Positions 16,828-24,200 of a stretch of 64,000 nt of DNA are shown here, piece by piece. The notes beneath the pieces were generated by a model. That model made no database searches. It saw only the letters and a program-made list of their open reading frames with translations, and was not told where the DNA came from. The position numbers and the translations under genes were made by a program. Location: positions 718,058 through 782,057 of the forward strand of contig NZ_JAEANY010000002.1 of NCBI RefSeq assembly GCF_016019885.1, written 5' to 3'. Positions within the stretch are counted from its first letter, which is position 1. Each line of letters opens with the position of its first letter. The stretch is from Aurantiacibacter sediminis (GTDB lineage Bacteria; Pseudomonadota; Alphaproteobacteria; Sphingomonadales; Sphingomonadaceae).

Positions 16828-18924
16828 TTATTCCGCAGTCAGATCGAGACGCCGCAGAACTTCAACCCGGTCTTCAAGAGCGCGCGCCTCGACGATCTCG
16901 GTCCCCATGAGAGCGTAGACGCCTTCGCCGATGAAGATGGGCCGTGCATTCCCGTACCAGTCCACACAGGACACTTCGCACTCATACTCGCTCTCGCGCT
17001 TATCTTCCGGTGGCGCAGGCGAAACATCCGACAGGTCGGTCAATTGCCCGCTTGGAGAAAAGCGAAGGAAAGAAATGTCGGAATTGTCCGATCGCCAATA
17101 GTAGCGCCCAGACTCGTGTTCGGAGCGAACCGTGGGCAGGCCCATCAGCCCATCGCCATCTGCATAAATCGTCGCATTGAATGCATGGCTGCGGCTTTCG
17201 CTTTCAAATCTGCCCGGCAGTAAAGCGGCGTCGGCCACTTGCGCAGTTTCTGCCAGATCGAGATAGGAAATGATGAGCCCGGTATCGTCACGATAGCCCG
17301 TGACAATCGCATCCCCGCCCAGTGACTCGATCCGGGTGATTTCGTGCGATAGCGGGACGCGCTGCGCATCATCCGGCTCACCGAGGGGGACAGCCATGAG
17401 GCCGGAGCTCTCGAAGACATCGCCCTCCTCTGCCTCAGGCGGGCGGCCATAGCGGGTACGGCTTCCGTACAGCAGCCACTCGCCGACGAAGCGGTTTTCG
17501 AAGAAACCATCGTCTACCTCTGGCAGCGTGGTGAAGCGCCCATCGTCTGGCTCGCTGTAGCGCGTACCAAACCGGACGAGCGGAACATCGACGAGCTCGA
17601 TATCACCGCGCTCCCTCTCGCTTCGCCACCAGGAATCGGTGCAGGTGATATCCTGCCAGCTGGTGAGCATGCGAAAGCGCGAACGTTGCTGCTCCATCGA
17701 AAACTGGTCGAACACCACACCGCGCACGGCTAGCAGATCAACTTCGTCAGGACGGCGCATCGGAATGCGGAACACCGCGCCCGGAGGCGCCTCAGTATTG
17801 GCTTCAAATCCGGCCTCGCGGGCACGGCAGACGCGGTATGAACTGGTGTCGTTGTAGCTTGCGGCAGTGGTGGCGAGGAAAATGTTCTCAGGCGAGACAA
17901 ACATCTCGGCCGCTTCACCGGCTATAAACGCTGTCGACTCGCAGGTCAGATTATCTTCGTCCAATCCGCCCAGATCGCAGCGTGATATGGTGTGAACGAT
18001 GGGATCGAACGTGCCGAAAACCGGGCGATAAATATCCCGCACATCCAGAATGGCGCGGCCGCGATCCTCGTCATCGAATTCTTCCGAAGGTACCCAACGC
18101 CGAATGCTCGGCCTGTTTCGACGATTGACGAGATCCTGCGGGTCATATGGCGTATAGATCACCAGCTGATCGCCGATCACGCGGGTCGCATAATTGTCGA
18201 CGTCGTAATAATCCTCGCTACTGATCAGGAAGACCCCGCGCCGCTCGATTGTGCCGTTGTCGCGGTTGAGGCGGAAAACCGAAAGCTCGCTCGCGTCATC
18301 TTCGTATGAATATGCTGCGATGATGATATGATCACCCTGCACCAGCATTTCATCATACCAGTCCGCTCCAATGGGATCGCCATCTTCATCCGTTCGGTAA
18401 ACATCGATCCGGTCCGTCAGCTCCATGGTGCGGAAATTGGCGACGAAGATGCGGCCATCCTGAAGGACGAGCAGGTAATCGCCCATGCGCTTTACGATGT
18501 CGCCTTCATCGACGCCGGCAGACTGATTGTTGGTGATCGATTCTGCATCGGCGGTCGTCACGGACATCGGCGAAGACAGGGAACTTTGCCGCATGCGTGT
18601 TCCCGTCACCACGACGGTACCGGCATCATCTCCCTCCGCTGAAACGCAGTCCTCGTAAAGCGGACTGCAGTCCGGGTCCTGTCGCTCAACCCGCAGCGAC
18701 GCTACGTATATTTCAGGATCGATCTCGGCGCGGTTTTCGCCCGTAATGTAGCGCTGCGCCCGGCGCAGATCGCGCACCCATCGGCGGAATTCGCGCTCAT
18801 CCTCGAAAGTCTGGAGATCGGGGGTGGCCAAATCCTCCAGATAGGGGTGGTCCCAAGTCCCTTGCGCCTGTGCTGCCGAAAACGGCACCAATAAACACGC
18901 AGCGGCGAGCAGTCCCAAACGCAT
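16828..18924 (-). CDS. Secreted C-terminal beta-propeller protein (COG4880 type) with TonB-receptor-like motif
   Basis: This 698-aa protein has a signal peptide (cleavage after about residue 20, AAQAQ), an N-terminal helical segment, and from residue 131 the family signature NNQSAGVDEGDIVKRMGDYL followed by repeated blade sequences. This matches the family of secreted proteins with a propeller distantly related to WD40 repeats. Just before it, residues 104-122 read VVVTGTRMRQSSLSSPMSV, which closely resembles the start of a TonB-dependent-receptor plug. Paired cysteines are frequent, fitting a periplasmic or surface location. The SD sequence is perfect but lies in a hairpin. Function unknown. 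Confidence 0.82.
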   Translation of the reverse strand: MRLGLLAAACLLVPFSAAQAQGTWDHPYLEDLATPDLQTFEDEREFRRWVRDLRRAQRYITGENRAEIDPEIYVASLRVERQDPDCSPLYEDCVSAEGDDAGTVVVTGTRMRQSSLSSPMSVTTADAESITNNQSAGVDEGDIVKRMGDYLLVLQDGRIFVANFRTMELTDRIDVYRTDEDGDPIGADWYDEMLVQGDHIIIAAYSYEDDASELSVFRLNRDNGTIERRGVFLISSEDYYDVDNYATRVIGDQLVIYTPYDPQDLVNRRNRPSIRRWVPSEEFDDEDRGRAILDVRDIYRPVFGTFDPIVHTISRCDLGGLDEDNLTCESTAFIAGEAAEMFVSPENIFLATTAASYNDTSSYRVCRAREAGFEANTEAPPGAVFRIPMRRPDEVDLLAVRGVVFDQFSMEQQRSRFRMLTSWQDITCTDSWWRSERERGDIELVDVPLVRFGTRYSEPDDGRFTTLPEVDDGFFENRFVGEWLLYGSRTRYGRPPEAEEGDVFESSGLMAVPLGEPDDAQRVPLSHEITRIESLGGDAIVTGYRDDTGLIISYLDLAETAQVADAALLPGRFESESRSHAFNATIYADGDGLMGLPTVRSEHESGRYYWRSDNSDISFLRFSPSGQLTDLSDVSPAPPEDKRESEYECEVSCVDWYGNARPIFIGEGVYALMGTEIVEARALEDRVEVLRRLDLTAE

Positions 18925-18930
18925 CGCAAT

Positions 18931-18950
18931 CCCTCCTGTTTCTCAGGAGG
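18931..18950 (-). promoter_or_regulatory. Hairpin containing the Shine-Dalgarno of the beta-propeller gene
   Basis: On the coding strand a perfect 7-bp inverted repeat (CCTCCTG, loop AGAAA, CAGGAGG) ends 7 nt before the ATG. The 3' arm is the ribosome-binding site AGGAGG itself, so the folded form would hide the SD. It could be a translational control element. A terminator for prfB is less likely because no T-run follows. Confidence 0.55.
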
Positions 18951-18978
18951 TTATGTCAAACCCGCGTGGACGACAAGC

Positions 18979-20106
18979 CTACTCAACGTCCTCCACATCG
19001 ACGGTCTCACCCGTCACACGCACGGCGAGCGCGGCGGCGATGAAATCGTCAAGGTCGCCGTCGAGCACATCGTCCGGCGTCGGGCTGGTGACGCCGGTGC
19101 GCAGGTCTTTCACCATCTGATATGGCTGGAGCACGTAGGACCGGATCTGGTGGCCCCATCCGATCTCGGTCTTCTCCTGATATTCGCCTGCCGCCGCCGC
19201 TTCGCGCTCGGCCATTTCGCGTTCGAACAAGCGCGCTTTCAGCATGTTCATCGCGGTCGCGCGGTTCTTGTGCTGGCTGCGATCGTTCTGGCTGGCAACG
19301 ACGATGCCTGTCGGTTGGTGGGTGATGCGGACTGCGGAATCGGTAGTGTTCACGTGCTGGCCACCAGCGCCAGATGCACGATAGGTGTCGATCTTAAGAT
19401 CGCCTTCGTTAATCTCGATATTGATGTCGTCATCGATCACTGGATAGACCCACACGCTGCTGAAAGAGGTGTGGCGCCGCGCCGAGCTGTCATAGGGGCT
19501 GATGCGCACGAGGCGGTGAACACCCGTTTCGGTCTTGGCATAGCCATAGGCGTTTTCGCCCTTGATCAGCAGCGTTGCGCTTTTGATACCGGCTTGCTCG
19601 CCCGCCTGATATTCGACCGTTTCGACTTTGAAGCCGCGCTTTTCCGCCCAGCGCACATACATGCGCAGCAGCATGTCGGCCCAGTCCTGGCTTTCGGTGC
19701 CGCCCGCGCCGGCATTGATCTGCAGGTAGGTGTCATAGGCATCCGCCTCGCCCGAAAGCAGCGCATTGACCTTGTCCCGGTCCGCCCGCTTGGCGAGTGC
19801 GGCAAGGCTGTTCATGCCGTCGGCGACGATATCATCGTCACCTTCGGCCTCGCCCATTTGGATGAATTCCATCGCGTCGGACATCTCGGTGGAGATTTCC
19901 TGCACGGTCTCCACCGCGTCCTTCAGCTGCTTGTGCTCGCGGCTGATCGCCTGCGCCTGCTTTGGGTCATTCCACAGGTCCGGATCCTGCACACGCGCCT
20001 CAAGCTCGTCGAGGCGGCGCAGGGAATGCTCCCAGTCGAGAGACTTCTTGACCAGCGCAAGCGCCGCTTCGATCCGGTCGATATGGGCCTGCCCTTCGGC
20101 ACGCAT
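18979..20106 (-). CDS. prfB: Peptide chain release factor 2
   Basis: RF2 recognises UGA and UAA and triggers peptide release in the ribosome. The 375-aa protein shows the catalytic GGQ at residues 248-250 (SGAGGQHVN) and the codon-recognition region as SPYDSSARRH (203-212), where Tyr replaces the Phe of the E. coli SPF tripeptide, a variant I know from other alphaproteobacteria. The reading frame is continuous from the ATG; no in-frame UGA with a CTT slippery codon is present, so the autoregulatory +1 frameshift of E. coli is absent. It follows PBP1A by 103 nt on the same strand. Confidence 0.97.
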   Translation of the reverse strand: MRAEGQAHIDRIEAALALVKKSLDWEHSLRRLDELEARVQDPDLWNDPKQAQAISREHKQLKDAVETVQEISTEMSDAMEFIQMGEAEGDDDIVADGMNSLAALAKRADRDKVNALLSGEADAYDTYLQINAGAGGTESQDWADMLLRMYVRWAEKRGFKVETVEYQAGEQAGIKSATLLIKGENAYGYAKTETGVHRLVRISPYDSSARRHTSFSSVWVYPVIDDDINIEINEGDLKIDTYRASGAGGQHVNTTDSAVRITHQPTGIVVASQNDRSQHKNRATAMNMLKARLFEREMAEREAAAAGEYQEKTEIGWGHQIRSYVLQPYQMVKDLRTGVTSPTPDDVLDGDLDDFIAAALAVRVTGETVDVEDVE

Positions 20107-20209
20107 GGCATTTTTCTCCGACTGTGAAAGCGCCCGCGCCTAGCGCAGCTCGCGTGGAAGGGAAAGTGGTTGCGATCAATCGGGCGGCGGACCGCCAGCA
20201 TGCGAGACA

Positions 20210-22747
20210 TCAGTAAATGCCGCCTTGCTCCTCGGCAAAGTTCTCCGGCTCCTCAGTCGGGCTGCTCTCGAGACTTGGTCCACGCTCCCGCCGCCGCAAT
20301 TGCGCGAGGATGATTTCTCGCATCGCGTCGATTTCATCCTGGCGCGCGTTCCGACGAGGTTCGGTGTCTGGCTGGAAGGCTTCCCAGATCACAGTCGACA
20401 TCGGGTCATCGCTGGGCCACGCGTCGAAAACGCGGCTGCCCGTCCGCCTGTCAACGCGCACCATGCGAACACCGTTCGGCGCAGAGAATGGCCTGGCAGT
20501 CCAGTAATCGGGCGTTTCATCCACGAATTGGCGGAAGATCGGCACAGCCGTGTTGCCGCCCTGGATCCAGCCACCCATGTTTCGCGGCGTGTCGAAGCCG
20601 ATATAGGTCCCGGCAACGATGTCCGGACTGCCGCCGACAAACCACGCATTGGTCGGGCCGGTGCTGGTTCCGGTCTTGCCGAACATCGGAATGTCGAGAT
20701 CGCGCAGGCGCGTCGCGGTACCGCGCTGGACGACGCCGGTCAGCATATGGACTGTCTGGAAGGCCGTGCGTGCATCCATCGCCTGCCGCCCGGTGCGGCC
20801 GAAACGCGGCATGGCCCCGCCATCCCACTCATCCATGTTGCAGCCCGTGCATTCGCGTTCATCTGCGCGCCAGATCACTTTGCCGTCTCGGTCCTGCACA
20901 TAGTCGATCACCGTCGGCTCATTCAGGCGGCCATGATTGACCATCGCAGCATAGGCTGCGGTAATGCGTTCCACCGTGGTTTCACCCGAACCGAGCGAGT
21001 AGGCAGGGAAAGGCTGGTATTCGATTTCTTCCGGTTCCAGCTCGACATCGCGGAACGTCTCTATGACATTGTCCATGCCTGCATCCATCGCGATATGCAC
21101 CGTCATCAGGTTCTTGGACTGCTCTAGGCCATAGCGCATGGGATATTCACCGCCACCGCGGCCACCGCCAAAGTTCGTGAAGCACTTCTCACCCAGATTG
21201 CTGCCCTGGTAATAGCAATATTGCGTATCGGGGATCATGCTGGCCGGCGTCATGCCTGCATCGATGCCGGCTGCATAAACGAAGGGTTTCACTGTAGACC
21301 CCGGCTGGCGATTGGCCTGCGTAGCGCGGTTGAATGCGCCAAGACGGCTGTCAAAACCGCCCTGCATGGCGAGGATGCGCCCAGTGTCTGGCTCCATTGC
21401 AAGAAAGCCACCGGAGACTTCCGGCACGCCGCGCAAGCGCCAGCCATTGCCCGAAGGCGAGGCTGCGACGACGTCACCGACGCTGAGCGAGTTGGGCGCG
21501 CCGGATAGCGGGCTCTCATCGCCATTGGCAAAGCCGATCCTCGCGCCGCCATCGGTCGCGGTAATCACGCCGATGCGCCAATCTTCGTAATTGATCGAGA
21601 TGTAGGAGCTGGCCAGCTGCGATGTCAGGCTGCCATTGTCCGGATTCAACGTCGCAATCGGCCCGGTGTAGCCGCGATTACCGTGATAGCGCAGCAGTGC
21701 TCCGCGTAGCGAATTGCGCGCTGCATCCTGCAGATCCGGATCAAGCGACGTGCGGACCCAGAGGCCGCCAGCGTAAACGCTGTTCCGACCGTCTTCTGCC
21801 TCCTCGCCAAACTGAGTGATCAGCTGGCGGCGCACTTCCTCCAGGAAATAGCCCGCATCGGCCGAACGCGATTGACGTCGTCCCTCGACCACACCCAGCG
21901 GCATATTCTGAGCGGCGCGCATTTCGTCCGCCGTGATATAACCATTATCTTCCATCTGACTGAGCACCAGATTGCGCCGATCACGCGCGATCCCGAAATT
22001 GGCCGAGCGGCTATATTCTTCGGGAGCGCGAGGAAGAATGGCGAGATAGGCCATCTCATGCAGCTCAAGCTCGTCAACATCCTTGTCGAAATAGGCGAGT
22101 GAAGCGGCCTGCACTCCGAAACTGCGGCGGCCGAGCGGAATTTCATTCAGGTAAAGGGTGATGATCTCTTCTTTTTCCAGCACGCCTTCAATGCGCGTGG
22201 CGAGAATCATTTCGCGCAGTTTGCGAACGACCGAATATTCATTCCCGACAAGGATATTCTTGGCGACCTGCTGCGTAATGGTGGAACCGCCGACCGCGCG
22301 CTCCCCCGATCCGATTTTCGATACGTAATCGATTACGGCACCGATGAAGCCGCCTGCATCGATGCCGTTATGCGACCAGAAAGTCTCGTCCTCGGCCGAA
22401 ATATAGGCGTTGAGCAATTGGTCCGGCATGTCGCGGAAATCTAGTTCGATGCGACGTTCCCGCTCGTAACGATGCACGATTTCGCCATCGATGCCGCGCA
22501 CAACGCTGGGCAAGTTGGGCTCGTAATCATTGAGCGTTTCGGCATCCGGCAAGTCCCAGGCAAGCCAGACGTACGCAATGATCGCCAGCAGCAATCCGCC
22601 ACCCAGCGCATAAAACAGCAGGCGCAGCCATCGGCGCGTGCGCCACGCATGCGTGATATTTGCCCATGCGCCCTGCCCGCCTCGCGAAATGCGGCGAGAG
22701 AAACTGGCGGTCCCGGTCGCGGGATCGGCATCGAAATCGTCACTCAT
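20210..22747 (-). CDS. mrcA: Penicillin-binding protein 1A (bifunctional glycosyltransferase/transpeptidase)
   Basis: This 845-aa inner-membrane enzyme polymerises and cross-links peptidoglycan. A cytoplasmic N-terminus of about 40 residues and one membrane helix (41-63) precede the GT51 domain with catalytic Glu119 in SAEDETFWSHNG and the GGSTITQQVAKN motif. The transpeptidase domain has SxxK as Ser484-Lys487 (QPGSTVKPF), SKN at 544-546 and KTGTS at 691-695. The C-terminal tail is Arg/Glu-rich. It lies between an N-acetylmuramoyl-L-alanine amidase gene and prfB, an order conserved in alphaproteobacteria, all transcribed leftwards. Confidence 0.97.
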   Translation of the reverse strand: MSDDFDADPATGTASFSRRISRGGQGAWANITHAWRTRRWLRLLFYALGGGLLLAIIAYVWLAWDLPDAETLNDYEPNLPSVVRGIDGEIVHRYERERRIELDFRDMPDQLLNAYISAEDETFWSHNGIDAGGFIGAVIDYVSKIGSGERAVGGSTITQQVAKNILVGNEYSVVRKLREMILATRIEGVLEKEEIITLYLNEIPLGRRSFGVQAASLAYFDKDVDELELHEMAYLAILPRAPEEYSRSANFGIARDRRNLVLSQMEDNGYITADEMRAAQNMPLGVVEGRRQSRSADAGYFLEEVRRQLITQFGEEAEDGRNSVYAGGLWVRTSLDPDLQDAARNSLRGALLRYHGNRGYTGPIATLNPDNGSLTSQLASSYISINYEDWRIGVITATDGGARIGFANGDESPLSGAPNSLSVGDVVAASPSGNGWRLRGVPEVSGGFLAMEPDTGRILAMQGGFDSRLGAFNRATQANRQPGSTVKPFVYAAGIDAGMTPASMIPDTQYCYYQGSNLGEKCFTNFGGGRGGGEYPMRYGLEQSKNLMTVHIAMDAGMDNVIETFRDVELEPEEIEYQPFPAYSLGSGETTVERITAAYAAMVNHGRLNEPTVIDYVQDRDGKVIWRADERECTGCNMDEWDGGAMPRFGRTGRQAMDARTAFQTVHMLTGVVQRGTATRLRDLDIPMFGKTGTSTGPTNAWFVGGSPDIVAGTYIGFDTPRNMGGWIQGGNTAVPIFRQFVDETPDYWTARPFSAPNGVRMVRVDRRTGSRVFDAWPSDDPMSTVIWEAFQPDTEPRRNARQDEIDAMREIILAQLRRRERGPSLESSPTEEPENFAEEQGGIY

Positions 22748-22848
22748 GATCGCGCTTTAGCATGGCGATCTGCGCTTTCGCCACAATGAATACGACGCAT
22801 GCGATGCGTTTCGCCGCATTTTTACGCACTTGCACGACATGGCCGGCT

Positions 22849-23721
22849 TCACTCGCGGTTCGATTGGCGGGCGAAATATATCCGGATAGCGCGAGCGAAA
22901 ACTTCCGCAAATTGCTCCTGTCCTTCAGCCGAAGCGAGTGCCCTTGCTTCATCAGGATTGGACACGAAACCCGCTTCGAAAAGAACTGCGGGAACATCGG
23001 GAGCGCGCAGCACCGCAAGTGCAGCCGCGCGGCGTGCTTGCGGATGGAAGCGAAGGACGCCGTCTCCCTCGCGCTCGATCAGTGATGCGAACTCCGCCGA
23101 ATTCCCGGACGTGCGGCGCTGCGATAGCTCGACAAGTATGGCATTCACCGCCTCATCGGTGGATGACAGGTCGACGCCGTTCACGACGTCGGCATTGTTT
23201 TCCCGCTCGGCAAAGCGTGCAGCTGCTTCGGAAGATGCAGTTTCGGATAGCGTGTAAATACTCGCCCCTTCGACAGCCTCCTGATCGCCCGCCGAATCAG
23301 CGTGGATCGAAATGAACAAGTCGGCGCCCAAGGCGCGCGCAATTTCTGCCCGCTCTCCAAGAACGATGAAGCTGTCATCATCGCGCGTGAGGGCAACGCG
23401 AATGCCGCCTTCATCAATCAGTCGGTCACGCAGGGCGCGAGCCAGCCCGAGAACGATCGTTTTCTCATTAAATTCGTCATGGACCGTGCCAGGGTCAGGG
23501 CCGCCATGGCCTGCATCGATGACGACCAATGGCCGCGTCAGATCATCAGGCCCTTCGATTTCCGGCAGCCCGATGGTTTCGCCCGGCTCTGGCAGATCGA
23601 AGCTGATGACATAGGCACGTCCGAGGACAGGCACCGGTATGGACTGGCCCAGCACATATAGCGCCCCAATCACCAGCAAAGGGAAGGCGAACAGCAATCC
23701 GATCTGGATGCGATAGCCCAT
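22849..23721 (-). CDS. N-acetylmuramoyl-L-alanine amidase (Amidase_3)
   Basis: This 290-aa zinc enzyme cleaves the amide bond between MurNAc and the stem peptide. An N-terminal hydrophobic segment (residues 7-24) should act as signal or anchor. Zinc ligands are His72 (VIDAGHGG), Glu86 (DEFNEKTIV) and the His of ISIHADSA; the catalytic Glu is in VLFEAGFVSN near the end. There is no AMIN domain, so it is a minimal AmiC-type enzyme. It is divergent from rne, with about 480 bp between, and heads the run amidase, PBP1A, prfB. Likely role: cell separation or wall turnover. Confidence 0.94.
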   Translation of the reverse strand: MGYRIQIGLLFAFPLLVIGALYVLGQSIPVPVLGRAYVISFDLPEPGETIGLPEIEGPDDLTRPLVVIDAGHGGPDPGTVHDEFNEKTIVLGLARALRDRLIDEGGIRVALTRDDDSFIVLGERAEIARALGADLFISIHADSAGDQEAVEGASIYTLSETASSEAAARFAERENNADVVNGVDLSSTDEAVNAILVELSQRRTSGNSAEFASLIEREGDGVLRFHPQARRAAALAVLRAPDVPAVLFEAGFVSNPDEARALASAEGQEQFAEVFARAIRIYFARQSNRE

Positions 23722-24200
23722 TGCCCAATTGCCGCCTTTCTTCCCCTTGGCCCGAAGCGACCAAACCTTCGCAAATATGCAAACGGATTTTTACCAAGAC
23801 ACGCAACAAGGTTGCCGAGCCTTTCCCCGGATGCTAGCGAAATCCTACGCCGGATGCGAATGCACTCCGGCCACACCGGGAAGGCATCCTGCCGATCTCC
23901 GGAATGTTTTACAGGTTGATGCCGCAATGCAAAGCACACACCAGTTTGCCACACCAAGCACCAAAGGGTGCATGGTGGCTGCAACTGGCCATGCGCAGCA
24001 CAAATCCCTGCGCCTTCGCATCGCGACAGACACAATTCGCAAGCCCGCCACCCCGACTTCACGCATGAAGAACGGCGGCGGAGCGATCATCATTCCCGTG
24101 CGCACTGGCGCCGGGGCTCACACAAATCGGCAATTTTCATCCAGCGATCCGGCTTCAACCGGTCGTATCGCTGCATCGCGAATTGCCTGGAGAATATTTA
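23722..24200 (+). promoter_or_regulatory. Divergent 479-bp region between amidase and rne, likely rne leader
   Basis: No supported gene lies in this stretch; open frames crossing it run into flanking genes and look like chance. It must hold the divergent promoters and, probably, a long rne 5' leader. A fold-back GCATGGTGGC / GG-CCATGC with a short loop is visible at 23970-23994. RNase E genes commonly have long leaders used for autoregulation (shown in enterobacteria); applying this here is inference. The SD GGAGA lies 8 nt before the ATG at 24201. Confidence 0.5.

Noticed and set aside
18979..20106. Programmed +1 frameshift in prfB
   Set aside because: The frame is continuous from the ATG and there is no internal UGA with the E. 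coli-type slippery site.
19150..20127. 325-codon open frame opposite prfB
   Set aside because: Antisense shadow of a canonical release factor gene; no independent start signal or family similarity.
22804..22823. Hairpin ATGCG/CGCAT followed by T-run on the plus strand
   Set aside because: Both flanking genes (PBP1A and amidase) are on the minus strand, so a plus-strand terminator there has no transcript to end.
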